This document shows positions 21,394-33,440 of a stretch of DNA of 64,000 bases, in pieces. The position numbers were made by a program, and so were the translations under genes. The notes under the pieces are model-generated. The model saw only the letters and a list, made by a program, of their open reading frames with translations. It was not told where the DNA came from and made no database searches. The stretch covers positions 1 through 64,000 of the forward strand of contig JBBHKE010000030.1 in the NCBI GenBank assembly GCA_037447655.1, given 5' to 3'. This DNA comes from Zygnema cylindricum (Eukaryota > Streptophyta > Zygnematophyceae > Zygnematales > Zygnemataceae). Within the stretch, counting starts at the first letter, position 1; each line of letters begins with the position of its first letter.

Positions 21394-21723
21394 TAAGCGT
21401 TACATTGAACTTAGACGCAAAGTGAAACGAAACCTCTTTAAACTGAAGTACTATAAGTCTTGTACGGATATATTAAAACGCACGAAACGAAAAAACTTTG
21501 TAAACTATAATAAAACGAACCGGCGTAAAAATATCAATCGAAATTGAATGAATAAAATGCGCGTCGTCACGCGCGACGAAATTGAGCCACACTATCTACG
21601 AATCAACATTCTTACATTGACAGCGAAATGTTAGGATATTGAGCGGATCGGCATCGGCCGAAATCGCGCCGTCAAATGTTTTGTTCGGTTCGCGTCAGTT
21701 ATGTTTTGTTTCGTTCGGTATAG

Positions 21724-22227
21724 TACACCGCGAATCGTAATTAGAGTAAATTACTCTAATTCGGTCGCTCAAAATTTCGACTCTATCACATGAAATAGAG
21801 TAAACGACTCTAATTTTTTCATTATTCTATTTAAGGTAGAATTTAAGTAGCGTTTTTAATTCTAATATGGGTTCGTTTTAAATAGTGTGGAAGACGGACG
21901 GTGTCAGACCGTGCAAATTGTACTTTATTAAATCAAAAAGTACAAATAATGATTTAATACAGGCCGTTATCATGTAACTGCGTTTTAACAAACGGCGTAG
22001 TGCAAACGTCATAGTAACGATAAACTGTACGTTTTGCCAAATCTTGTACGAATACCTTATTTACAGCAGAGGATATTAGCGTGCCAAATTAGAGTACTTC
22101 AATAAATTAGAGTAAACTTCATAGTTGTAAAAGCTCTATCACATAAATTAGCATCAATTACTCTATTTTTTTTTTTTAGTTTTTGTACTCTAATTTTTTC
22201 ATTACTCTAATTACGATTCGCGGTGTA
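21724..22227. mobile_element. TA-target MITE, long variant (504 bp)
   Basis: Ends are TACACCGCGAATCGTAATTA and its inverse. The interior is rich in short AGAGTAA/TTACTCT repeats and is more than twice the usual length of the family. Non-coding. Confidence 0.88.
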
Positions 22228-22742
22228 CTGTACTTTTGTGTTGGTTCGGTTTGGTGCAGCGGTATTCATTTGTACGAATCGCACGTTGGTCGATTTCGAG
22301 GAAATGTTGCGGCTAAAAGTGCTGTCACCGTGGGGGTTCACGTAACGACAAAAAGTGACTCTCTGCAACACTTTTATTTACATGTGATTGCCGCAGTTTT
22401 GTTACCGTAAACGTTCGCCGGCCGTGTGAATTGCTAATTTTATAATGACAGTCGACGTTCGCATGCGCGGCAAAATTTTAAGCGGTTGACACAATATTTT
22501 GAAAGTCAAAGTTGTCCAACCGATTGACCGTCAAATTTGTTTTCAACGGTACTTTAATTGTACCAATGTGTACTTCAAACGTACAATTTTTGACAAAATG
22601 ACGTAAGTGACTGTCCGCAACCAAAACAGTCACCGTCATGATCAATTCCCATAATTTATCTACACTTCGGTTCGGTTCTCGAGTCGCACGGGCGTTGCAC
22701 GCCTATGAGGTTACTATCCCGCACACCTAGAGTTCTGTACAC

Positions 22743-22972
22743 TACACCGCGCATCGTAATTAGAGTAATGAAAAAATTAGAGTAAAAAAAGAGAAAAAAA
22801 TAATTAGAGTAATTTACTCTAATTTATGTGATAGAACTGTTTCAGAAAGGAATTTACTCTAATTTGAGTAATCGATTTCTTCCAAAATTTCCAAATTCCC
22901 AATTAGCGTACACCACGCTAAATAATAGTATACGCTAATCAAACCTACACGCTAATAGCGATTGGCGGTGTA
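22743..22972. mobile_element. TA-target MITE (230 bp)
   Basis: Left end TACACCGCGCATCGTAATTA, right end TAATAGCGATTGGCGGTGTA. The two ends are different family variants, as if left and right halves came from the 21724-type and the 5562-type copies. It lies about 420 bases upstream of the CCT6 start codon. Confidence 0.87.
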
Positions 22973-23391
22973 CTGTACCGCACACTATTAGCGTTGTACA
23001 GGGTTGTACTCAACTGAGGATAATGTATACAGTGCAACTACACGGTACTGGCACTTAAAAGTACTTAGTAGAAGGAAACCGCCAGTTTAGCAGCACAGTC
23101 ATAGATGAGTGCTATGGTGCTTTCACATGGTCGGCATCTGCAGATTTCGTATGCGAAAGAGTCAAAGACTATGAGCTTTGGAAGTAAACATTTAAATACT
23201 CTATTAGAACCTTCTTTGCTGCTGCGGGAGGACTCTTCACAGCTGTGTCTTTCTCAGCCGTCGGTCTTCCTCAATTACTCCTCTTGTTGATGCGCATTTC
23301 GTTCACAGTTTCCCCGTCGTAGAAGCAGAGCGCAGCCAGCTAGTGTTTGCAAAGATAGGGCTGAGTATATTCGAACCATCAGTTGAGAGCG
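22973..23391 (+). promoter_or_regulatory. CCT6 upstream region / 5' UTR
   Basis: Sequence between the last MITE and the CCT6 ATG. I find no confident TATA box. The transcription start is probably here, by position only. Confidence 0.35.
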
Positions 23392-26300
23392 ATGGCCATT
23401 CGTGTGGTCAATCCTAATGCGGAAACACTTAGCAAATCCGCAGCCCTTTTTATGAACATCAATGCTGCAAAGGGACTTCAAGATGTCCTTCGCACAAATT
23501 TAGGTCCAAAAGGGACTATTAAAATGTAATTTTAAACCCTTTTTTCTGTTCGCCATTTTTTTTAGTTGTATGCAGGTTTTCCTAGTTTTTTGTACTTTTA
23601 TTCTATGGTTCGCAAGATTGTGGGAGAATCGCTAGTCCTTCTTGTTTTCTTTTTTTTTTTTTTTTTTTTTTTTTCCTTGTTTTTTGGCCGGAGGTTTCCA
23701 AGGTCATATATGCTTATGCTGTTTCTCTTCCTTTTTTTTTTTTCTCAGGCTGGTCGGGGGAGCTGGTGATATTAAGCTGACAAAGGATGGGAACACTCTG
23801 CTCCGAGAAATGGTAGGCAACCTTCTACAGCAACTCAGTACACACACAGTTCTGAAAAACTTGAAAGGAATCTACAGAAAACCTGAAAAGTCTTCAAAAG
23901 TCCTCATGAAACCTCTGGAAGGTATTGAAATGGTTATTTTTTATTGGGGAAGAGATCCGTTGTGACGAAAAAGAATGAGACAAGCAGTCGGCAGTTTTTC
24001 ATTTCCCTCTGTTTGGTATTGGTGTAGTGCAGCAAATCCAGAACCCGACTGCCATAATGATTGCAAGAACCGCCACGGCTCAAGATGACATTGCGGGAGA
24101 TGGGACAACCTCCACCGTTCTTTTGATTGGAGAGCTCATGAAGCAGTCAGGACGCTTTATCAGCGATGGTAGGGACTGTTACCTGTCAAAGGTTTCTCTA
24201 CCGCCAAATTTTTCTTTTCACAATTTATTTTTGAATAACTTGTCCTAGGATCAGCCCGGTAACAGGGAAGGAGGGTTTTCCTTAAATCTGTAAACAAGAA
24301 TTTGAACCCTTCTAATTGATCCTCCACTAGGAAGGGCATGACATTGGCGGGGCTGGATAAGACTTGTTATCTGTGGTCTCATGTGTTAAGGCTGTTATTG
24401 GCATCAGTCTAGACTCCTGCAATTTTTAAATCTCAAAGCAAATGTGGAAAGGGACATAGTGAATCTCTTTTAAACCCTAAACCTTTTCCTCGTGCATACA
24501 GGCATGCATCCTCGAATAATTTGCGATGGATTTGAAGTGGCCAAGAAAGCCACTCTGGAATACCTGGAAACATTCAAAACCCCAGTCGTGATGGGTGACA
24601 ATCCTGACAAGGAGATGTTGAAGATGGTAGCCAGAACAACTTTACGCACTAAGGTAAGAAACTAGCATTGTGCGACCAGTAACATGGTAATTAATTACAC
24701 CGTGAATCTTTATTAGAGTTAATAACACTATGTTGGTGCCCCAAAATTCTAGCCCTTGAACCTCAAATAGTCTTAATAATATTAATTGTTTTTTCTTAAC
24801 GCTAATTCTTTGGACGGCTGAAAAACAACCACACATTCGGAACTGAATTAGTACTAGTAACAATAATATAAACCTGACGTTAATAGTTTCTTTACTCTAA
24901 TAATGATTCATGGTGTACCTTCCTTCCTTTTGTAATCATTTATGGTCATTAGGGAGGTGGTTCGCAGTGGGCAAAATGGACAATACGACTTCAGAATTGA
25001 CTGAATTATACGCACCCCGCGCTAGTAATTTCTTTACTCTAATAATAATACACGGTGTACCTTCCTTCCTTGGTAATCATTTGTGGTCGATGGGGAAGTG
25101 TTCCGCGGTTGGGTAAATGGACAATAAGACTTTTAAGTTGCTCTTTGGAGTAGGTCGCTGAATATTATATTGATTGTCGACTATAGATGACATCCATGAC
25201 AAGATGACATCCACAAATAAGTAGGCTGACGGCTTCCTCATACTGGTTATGTTCTTATGGAACCACTGGATTTAAAGGTAAAGAACATTCTTATTGTAGA
25301 TATTTCCATGGTAGTGCATTTATTTGTGGCGTCTGGACCACTTGTTTAACTTTTTTTGCGATTAGTTTGCTTAGTTTGGCATTTTGTAATAAGTTTGTTG
25401 CGGGGGCATATATTCTCTAGGTACACGAGGAGCTTGCCGACCAGTTGACTGATATTGTTGTCAATGCGGTAAGTCTTTACTGATGTGAAGCTCGCCACTG
25501 TTTTTGCTGAGCCTTAACTTCGTGAATTAAGGTGGCGCAGTTTTGTTTTTGTTACGTTTTCTTTTATTTTTTCTGGGATATGTTGCCGTGAGTTAAATGC
25601 TCAGATGGTTGTCTGGTATGTTTGTTTCATTCTTGATCCTGAGTTTTTGCCATTCTAACTGGCTTGTTGTTTTCCCTTGCAACATGTTTAGGGTTGACCA
25701 TGTGAAGAAGCTTTTAGTTAGTGTTCCGTCATAGTCGATTTGCCACCTAAATGACCCTTGGATGTTTGAAGTATCGATTATTTCTGGTGTGTTGTAATAA
25801 ACTCGCAACTGCAATGTGACAGTGGAAAAGCTTAAAATATTTTAAAAAGCTACTCTATTGAATTTCGATTTGGTTTTTTACTCTCACTTTGGGTGAGGAA
25901 TGCAGGTTCTTTGTATAAGGCAACCTAGCGAACCCATTGATCTCTTCATGGTGGAAATCATGCATATGAAGCACAAATTCGACACTGATACACGCCTTGT
26001 AAGTCTCATGTGGTCGATGCGAACAATCAGGAAATTTGTCATTTGTTTGTTAGAAACATTGGTAAGGTTAAGGTATGATGTGAGCAGATTAGAACGCTGG
26101 CCGTTGAACAGCTGTTTAAACAGTTTGAAAGCCTCTAATCAAGAAAAAACCCTGGTGTACCTACCTTGTCATCAGAGAAGTTAGGGAAACCTTATTTTGC
26201 TGTCAGTCCATTCAGCGCTTTATTCTGTGCTGAGAAATGTGGCTGGCCTGTTCCTCTAGGCTTGTTGTTGTTGCTGAGATGCATTGTGAAGATGGATTTA

Positions 26301-29300
26301 GCTACGACAAACTAAATAGTTTTGCTTTTTCTGGGAAGCCTTTGTCTCATCGTTCGGAGAAACCGAGTTCACACGTTGTTTACCTTTTTAATGGTGGAGT
26401 GTGTTTTGGAGTAAAAAATAGTGTGTCCCACATTAATGGTGGTGAAAATGTGAAGAAATAGGGTCAATTATTAGTGTAACAAAACACTATTTTGTGAAGA
26501 AGTGAAATTTTCGACTCTAGAAGGCCACGTTAATAGTATTAGACGGGATTTTACAATGGATATGGTTGGTTGCCTCTTGGCTTTCCTGCTGTGGAAGGTC
26601 ATTGTACTAGGTGCCCACTCTTAATCGTCCTTTGTATTCTGTTTTTGGTGTGCAGATCAAGGGTTTAGTGCTAGACCATGGTGCTCGACATCCTGACATG
26701 AAAAAGCGGGTTGAAAATTGTTATATCTTGACCTGTAACGTGTCATTGGAATATGAAAAGAGGTACGTGAGTTGTTTGTCCATATAGTAACAACACCGTG
26801 TTTGAACTTATATTACCTGATGGCTTGAAGTATGCAGAAACAGAAGGAAAACCAATTCATTGTAATTTGAACTTATGTTGAAACTGTACTAAGAGTGAAC
26901 ATGTGAAATGTGTTGATGTTAAATGCGCCTTTAGTGGGATATAAGCACGTATAGTGCATGTAGTGTACACGCAAAGTTTACTTAATGTGACGTATATGTA
27001 TAGTGTACTTAAAAGTACACAATGTATGCTTGAAGTACATTTAAAGTGGGTATATCCTTATTAGCATCAAAGAATTGTTTACGTGTCAGTGCTACTAATT
27101 CTAATTCAGTTCCGAATAGCGTGGCTGGTTTTGAACCGTTTGAAGAAAAACCGTTAGGAAAAAAACTATTGTTGTCATTGACGCTATTTTAGGTTTGAGG
27201 GGCAAAATTTAGGGGCACCGATATAATGTCATCGACTTTAACAACAGTACACGGTGTACCGTACGCTATTGTGTTATACCACAAACTGGAACCAGAAATT
27301 TGGGAGCGGCCTTGAATTATGGTTGACCTAGGAAAAGTTTGGTCATTTGTACCATTTTTATTGGGATGTTTTTTGTTTTTGATTTTTTTTAAAAAGAATA
27401 TATTGTTAGGAAACATTTATTCTGTAGTTCATTTGCTGAAATTTGTCAATACAAGTTTTTTGGGTGTAGTGAGGTGAATGCAGGATTTTTCTACAATAGT
27501 GCAGAGCAACGAGAGAAGATGGTTGCTGCAGAAAGGAAATTTGTAGATGAGCGTGTGCAGAAAATTATTGATTTGAAGAAAAAGGTAAATACGGCTGGGA
27601 CTTCAAAGCCTTGGTATTTTACCCCTTTGCGGTGTCTGTTAAGTGCCTTAATCTGATTTGGAGTTTTCAAGGACAGTAGGGTCAGATTTTATTTGCGTCC
27701 TATTGCTGTAGCGTTTCTGACGAAGAGGTACCTCTAGCAATGTTAGTCTGCCAGCAAATCCAACATATCTTCTCTTTCGGGGGGCCTGGGAGAGTGGTTT
27801 ACAGGTCTGCTCCGGAACAGATAATAACTTGGTTGTGATTAACCAGAAGGGAATCGACCCAATTTCTCTCGACATGTTTGCAAGAGAGGGGGTAAGCCTT
27901 AAACACTGTATAATGTGTATAGAGCACGCATGAATATTTTTCCGTTGGACTATGTATGAATGTAGTCTTTTGTCTCTTAATGTTTGAAATCTCTGAAAGT
28001 TGAGTAGTGAATTTCTGCTCTCTCAGATTGTGGCACTTCGAAGGGCAAAGAGGAGAAATATGGAACGGTTGGTTTTAGCCTGTGGCGGAGAAGCCGTGAA
28101 CTCTGTGGACGATTTGTCCGAAAAGGACCTTGGGTGGGCCGGGCTCGTCTATGAACATGTGCTTGGAGAAGAGAAATACACTTTTGTGGAGGAGGTCAAG
28201 AATCCCCGCTCATGCACAATTCTCATAAAAGGTTGGGAAATTCGTATACGAGATATTTTTTTGTTTCCTTGTTGTTGCGTGGATTGTTTGGAAAACCAGT
28301 TGTCGGCTATGTGCCTGTATAACAAGTAGTTATCCGCCTGGTGTCGTTTGGTTTTGGTTTGTGTTTCAGACCTCAAAACCAAGTGAATGAAAACTGAACC
28401 ATCTTCCGGCTTCTAAATTGGGTCATTAACAGCCGAATGCATTTGTTAACCGCGATGATTCAGACACTTTTATTTTTTGACCAAAATTGTTATTGACATG
28501 GACAGTGTTGTATTTATTGCAGGTCCAAATGACCACACTATTGCACAGTTAAAGGGCGCAGTCAGGGATGGCCTTCGGGGTGTCAAAAATGCTATTGATG
28601 ATGAAGCATTGGTCCTGGTGAGCCTATGGGATGATTCTGAATCACACTCACCTTGCAACCCTCACTAATGTTTATCCTTTTCTAATATGCACAGATGTTC
28701 TACTGATTCTTGACCTTTTTTGGAGTTCAGATTTGAAAATAGCCATTTCTTTGTTTACTGAGCTTCTTATTGGCCGCTGTATTCAGGCTACAGAGGGCTC
28801 TGTGTGGTTTGAGTTTTGGTTTTCATTTGACTGACATCAGTCACTGCTGATTTTCAATGTCAGGGAGCAGGAGCATTTGAGGTGGCTGCTCGACAGCATT
28901 TGATGAACAATATAAAGAAAACTGTGCAGGGGGTATGTTCACAGTGCGTATTCCTGCTGCAGTGTCTTACTGGTTTAGTTTAGTGCATTCCGAAGGAGAT
29001 ATACTTCGTTTTTTCACCAAGAAAAAAAATACTGTGCATAATAAGCTGTGTGCATCAATCATGACCATTTTTTCATAAATGACTGTTGTTCGTGGAACAA
29101 TGTTAATTTCCTACTGTGTCCTACCGTGAGTTTTGACCTGTGTTTCGCCTTGTTCCTGGTCAAGCTCGGAACCTCTGGCTATTGTGAGCTTTTGCTGGAA
29201 GGGCAAAAAAACCCTGAAAAAAACCCTTTAAAAAGGTAGAAAACTTATTACAGTGAACTTTTGCTGGAAGGGCTGCAGAGAGCACAGCTCGGCGTGGAAG

Positions 29301-30226
29301 CTTTTGCAGATGCACTGCTGGTGATTCCCAAAACTTTGGCGGAAAATTCTGGACTGGACACACAGGACGCCATCATCGCTTTGCAGGTAGGGCCCACATT
29401 CCCTGACCAGTTTGCAATTCAGAATTCTGTAATGGTATTGATGTAAGAACCCTGTACCTTTATTGCTATAAGAATGCTGTACCATTATTGGTTTAAGAAC
29501 TTTTCACTGTTATTGGTGTCGCTTTGCGTTTTTTGGTACATCCTCGTTGCAGGGAATGTTTTATTTTTTACTGCATTATAGGGAAGAGTTGCCCAACTTC
29601 TACTATGCACTATGAGTCAGAAAAAAATGGGAAAGCTTGAACGAATGTTGTAAGGCAAAAAAATTAGATATGTGAAGCTCGTTTGTTGGTATTGCATTCC
29701 ATTGTACTATTTTTATTCTTTTTGGCCCTGCCTTCAGGTGAGTTGTTGCACGTAGGGTCCTAATTAAATTTTGATTATCCGCAAGCCTCTACTCCTTTCC
29801 AAAGATTTCAATGTTTCTATCAAATTGCGCTGACTTCCTTTTGTCCTCTTTTATTTTGGAATTTTGGTGGGTGATGCAGTCAGAGCATGATAATGGTAAT
29901 GTAGTTGGGCTCAACATTGTCACTGGGGAGCCCATGGACCCAACACTTGAAGGCATATTCGACAACTACTCTGTCAAACGGCAAATGATAGATTCTGCGT
30001 AAGTGTTTTGCACATGGCTTTGATGCGTTTTTGGGTTTATCGGAAGTCATTCAACCTGCAGATTGATGGACAGCTGATTCTGGAGGTTTGCATGTCAAAA
30101 TTGGAGTAGTTTCTTGTTCCCTGACGCGTGTTCTGGTGTGATGATGCCTGCAGGCCGGTGATCGCGTCGCAGCTGCTGCTGGTGGACGAAGTGATGCGCG
30201 CGGGACGCAACATGCGCAAAGCGTAG
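23392..30226 (+). CDS. CCT6: T-complex protein 1 subunit zeta (CCT6), 15 exons
   Basis: Zeta subunit of the cytosolic chaperonin CCT/TRiC, an ATP-driven double ring that folds actin, tubulin and other proteins. Exons: 23392-23525, 23749-23812, 24033-24168, 24502-24653, 25421-25468, 25906-25998, 26656-26762, 27470-27584, 27805-27891, 28027-28231, 28523-28617, 28864-28932, 29279-29386, 29880-29998, 30154-30226. All junctions are GT-AG, phases agree, and the total is 1605 bases (534 codons plus TAG), the normal family length. Start ATG gives [13 protein letters not shown]. Visible motifs: NLGPKG at residues 36-41, TKDGNTLL at 56-63, the ATP-binding GDGTTS at 88-93, the apical-domain [13 protein letters not shown] at 212-224, and GAGAFE at 413-418. 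Introns 4 and 7 contain MITEs. The reading frame is intact, so this is the one clearly functional gene in the window. Confidence 0.97.
24696..24917. mobile_element. TA-target MITE in CCT6 intron 4 (222 bp)
   Basis: Left end TACACCGTGAATCTTTATTA, right end CTCTAATAATGATTCATGGTGTA, flanked by TA. It lies wholly in intron 4 (24654-25420) and does not touch the splice sites. Confidence 0.87.
24875..25135. repeat. About 145-bp imperfect tandem duplication in CCT6 intron 4
   Basis: The MITE right end plus flanking intron sequence occurs twice: TTTCTTTACTCTAATAATGA ... GTGTACCTTCCTTCC ... AATGGACAATACGACTT near 24888-24992, then a diverged copy near 25029-25130. The duplication therefore followed the MITE insertion. 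Confidence 0.8.
27053..27258. mobile_element. Degenerate TA-target MITE in CCT6 intron 7
   Basis: The right end CAGTACACGGTGTA is clear at 27245-27258. The left end is worn (ATCCTTATTAGCATC). Interior blocks GGCAAAATTTAGGGGCACCG and ATTCTAATTCAGTTCCGAAT match other family copies. It lies in intron 7 (26763-27469). Confidence 0.7.
29183..29278. repeat. Duplicated pre-acceptor block in CCT6 intron 12
   Basis: GTGAGCTTTTGCTGGAAGGG (29183) recurs as GTGAACTTTTGCTGGAAGGG (29253), immediately followed by the CTGCAG acceptor used for exon 13. Only the second copy has the acceptor. Confidence 0.7.
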
Positions 30227-30329
30227 GGGGCAGAAGTAGGCGCAGGGTTTCTAGGCAGGCTTTGCCTTGGCACAGGTTTCAGGGCCTGGCTGAGGCGTAT
30301 ATGCTGATTTGTGTACAGAGCAACAGCCC

Positions 30330-30335
30330 AATAAA
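30330..30335 (+). promoter_or_regulatory. Poly(A) signal of CCT6
   Basis: AATAAA about 104 bases downstream of the CCT6 stop codon is the best candidate polyadenylation signal. Confidence 0.55.
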
Positions 30336-30339
30336 TGAA

Positions 30340-31838
30340 GCTACTCTTGGTGATCCGTGATTTGTGAGTCCTGTCTTCAAGTGGCGTGGACGTTTGTTGT
30401 GATTTTTATTGGGAAAAAGACTAAAGAATGACTTCAGCATTTTGTCTTGTAACGACCACTGTTGCTTCCAGAGCAAACTGATTGTTGCTGTAAGCTTTCG
30501 TAAACATCGACACTTTCTTCATAATTGTGCGAAATGAAAGCCATCCGTAAGGCTTTCTGATAAAGGCCAAAGGTTGTAGATCAAACAAGGAAATTCAGAG
30601 GTCAAAGAAGCGTAGATCCATATGCTGAAATTTGACTGTCCATTAGCAAGCCAAGTCAAGCTCAACATCCAAACATGGGCCACAAAACAATGTTCGCTGC
30701 AGTGGGACGTGTGGAGCCTTATGCATTAAATTTTTTGGCAGTGCTTCCTGTATTGCATCTTCCTTCAAAGGCTGCGGTTTGTGCATCATGGGCATGGCGT
30801 CAACCTACTGATGAGCACACACAGTCACATAATAAAATCTGGGATGCATAGCCGATGTACGAAGTCAGCAGGCTACGCTTGCTTTGGAATGTGACACTAC
30901 CACTGTGCCCTCAACCCAGGGGTCTCTATGGCCCTTGAGTGGACCTGGTTTTCTTGCACAATGCAGAAATAAAGGGACCACTCACAAATACCCGGTGCGC
31001 ACAGTGACCCGCCAGGCAATACTGCACCAATTTCTTTAGAGATTTTCCATTTTTATGCAGTTCTCACGTGATTGTGTGTGTCAAAGTTTTGACGCTAGAG
31101 GACCTGGGTTCCCTCTCTCTCGTCTCCCCGCGGCTTCCTGCCCCCAATGTGTGAATGCCGCCCTTCAATGAGCCCGGGCCTCAACCCTCATTGAACAATG
31201 GCGGCCACCGGCCGCAAACTTTGCGATGCGATGCCCGTGGAACTGGCTGCCTCCAGGACACGCAGATGATCGCCTTAGGGGTGGTCATTAGCAGAGGGCA
31301 GCCTTTAGATCAGGACCATGGGACCTCTGTTTCTTTTTAGTGGTAGAAGTAATTTTTACAGATAATTAAGTTTTGTAGCCAGTTACTTGAATGTTTTTTA
31401 AACTTTGTCGAAATGCTCATCTCTAGCCTTTAATGGTGAACCTTTTCCTTCTACTTTTGAGAATTATAGTAACAAGAACTAGTCTTTATTATTTTCACAA
31501 TTTGTTTTTATGTCTGATAAAGACATCTAATTATAAGAAACTTTCTTTGTTTTTTTTTTGCAAACTTTCTTAATGAATTGTGCAAAGAAAACTTTTACAA
31601 GATACATGGTGAGTCAATCTTGCGCAATAAGTCTACAACTTAGGAATCCCATATAGTACCGGGCATGCAGTCACACAACATACAAGGAGTTACTTCCTCA
31701 CTGGCAACATTCCTTAAATGTGGACGACCTGAAACAAAGAAATTTCTTGATTAGTTTCTTGACTTCAGCTGGAGACTGGAACAAAATGTGGAGGTGGTGA
31801 TGATGAAAGGTGAGAAATGCTTCTCATGGCTTCAACAG
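30340..31838. other. Intergenic DNA, no gene recognised
   Basis: CCT6 3' untranslated region and flank. The frame 31155-31340 has no recognisable domain. No repeats with clear ends. Confidence 0.4.
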
Positions 31839-31995
31839 CTAACCGTGAATATCTGTTAGGGTAAAGAAACTACTAACGTGGGGTTTGTATTAGTGCTATT
31901 AAGTCTAATTCAGTTCCGAAACACGCGTGATTTTGGAAGCGTTGACAGAACTATCGTGTTAAGCAAAAAAATGGAGATAGTAACTAAATTAATTT
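31839..31995. mobile_element. Truncated TA-target MITE
   Basis: TAACCGTGAATATCTGTTAG (a worn left end) is followed by interior blocks shared with the intron 7 copy (TAAGTCTAATTCAGTTCCGA). The right end is missing. Confidence 0.6.
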
Positions 31996-32789
31996 AGTGG
32001 TGCTTCAACACTTCTAAAAATCAAACTGCAGAAAAGGACAAAAACATACAAGAAGAAAACAGATAGGACAAAACAAGACAGAAAAATACAAAAATAAAGG
32101 ATGAGACAAGACAAGACAAACGTCACAGGACAAGATCCTCAAAGACAAAAACATTTAAAGGCAAGATCCTCACTGACAAGATCATCGACATTCACTTCCC
32201 ACTTCTCACTCTCCTTTTTCCACTGTGTTTTTCCCACTCTGTTTTTGTTTTCCCCTTTTTTCCTTCTTTGTTAAATTTTTTACCGACAAGATACTTACGT
32301 CCAGAATATTATTGACATTATTTGAACAGTCCTGTGGCGGTTTCCACTGCCTCCGGATTCGTCGTCCAATTGCCGACAATAATATACTTTTAATAATATC
32401 TCACAATCTACTCGTCATTAAATCCAAAAACAAAAATGTAAGTCACGACATGAAAAAACTTTTCATCTCGATCAGTTATTTTGTTATTTAATTATGTCAT
32501 ACCAACAAAAAACAGAGACTTTTTTGGCTCATATGAAATATCTGTACTGTTGTTAACAGAATGAGGTTTAAGAAAGCTTCTGCGTTTTTTCTAAGAGGCT
32601 TTGTATCCATTTTTTGAGTTTCTCAACGGTTTTTCTTGAGTATATTTATTCTTTTTGGACCAAAGGACCAAGTTTTTTTGGTTATTTTAAGGTTTTTTCA
32701 AAGCTTACCGGGAGTTGTCGTCGGTTGACCACCCATCGTCCCTCTTTCGCGACAAACTTTGCAGGAAGTCTCTGATTGCCACTCAAAAA
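31996..32789. other. Low-complexity flank, no gene recognised
   Basis: 32020-32200 is rich in irregular ACAAGACA/AAGATCCTC motifs. The remainder is AT-rich without a supported gene. Confidence 0.4.
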
Positions 32790-33440
32790 GAAAAAAAAGG
32801 GTATGAAAAAAGGGTCTAAAAGAGTCTTAAAAACGGTCTGAAAAAAATGCTAAAAAAACAATCTGAAAAAAACGGACTGCGTAAACGGTCTGAAAAAGCG
32901 GTCTAAAAAACAGTCTAAAACCGGACAGAAAAAAACGGACTGAAAGAAGAACTGAAAGAACGGTCTGGAAAAATGTACCAAACGGTCTAAAAACGGTCTG
33001 AAAAAACTGCCAGGAAAACACTGTCTGAAAAAAACGGACAGAAAAAAGAACGGTCTGACAAACAATCTAAGAAAATCTGTAAGACGGCCTAAAAAAACGG
33101 TCAAAAAACGGTGTAAAAACGGACAGAAAAAACAGGCTGAAAAAACGGACTGAAAAAACGGTCTAAAAAACGGTCTGAAAAAGCGGTTTGAAAAAACGAC
33201 ATGAAAAAACGGTAATGATAATACGGAATGAAAAACGACCTGGAAAAACAAAAAAGGACTCAAAAAAAGAACTGAAAAAAAGACTGAAAAATAGGTATGG
33301 GAAAACGGAGTCAAAAAAACGGATTGAAAAAAAGGAACTGGAAAAACGGATTGGAAAACGACCTAGAAAAATGGTAAAGAAAAACAGACTTAAAAAAAAT
33401 GGACTAAAAAAACAGTCTAGAAAAACGGTCTGGAAAAACA
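32790..33440. repeat. AAAACGGTCTG minisatellite
   Basis: Several dozen short imperfect units of AAAAAACGGTCTG / AAAAAACGGACTG type (about 11-18 bp) form the array. It ends exactly where the LTR at 33441 begins. Phe-rich minus-strand frames here are artefacts. Confidence 0.88.

Larger units (their letters stand above)
20258..22629. mobile_element. 2.4-kb inverted-repeat (fold-back) element hosting other insertions
   Basis: The left arm (20258-20322, then 20467-20600) matches the right arm (22310-22440, then 22568-22629) in inverted orientation. Examples are CTTACGTCATTTTGTCAAAA near 20280 against its inverse near 22590, and GTTACGTGAGCTCCACGGTG near 20564 against a near-identical inverse near 22325. 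The left arm is interrupted by a hAT fragment. The core carries a Harbinger-like MITE and a TA MITE. No transposase was found, so the element is non-autonomous and its superfamily is undetermined. Confidence 0.7.

Noticed and set aside
29248-29278. Alternative exon 13 start at the TTACAG acceptor
   Set aside because: It would add a short segment in the wrong phase. The CTGCAG acceptor restores the family sequence (RAQLGVEAF) exactly.
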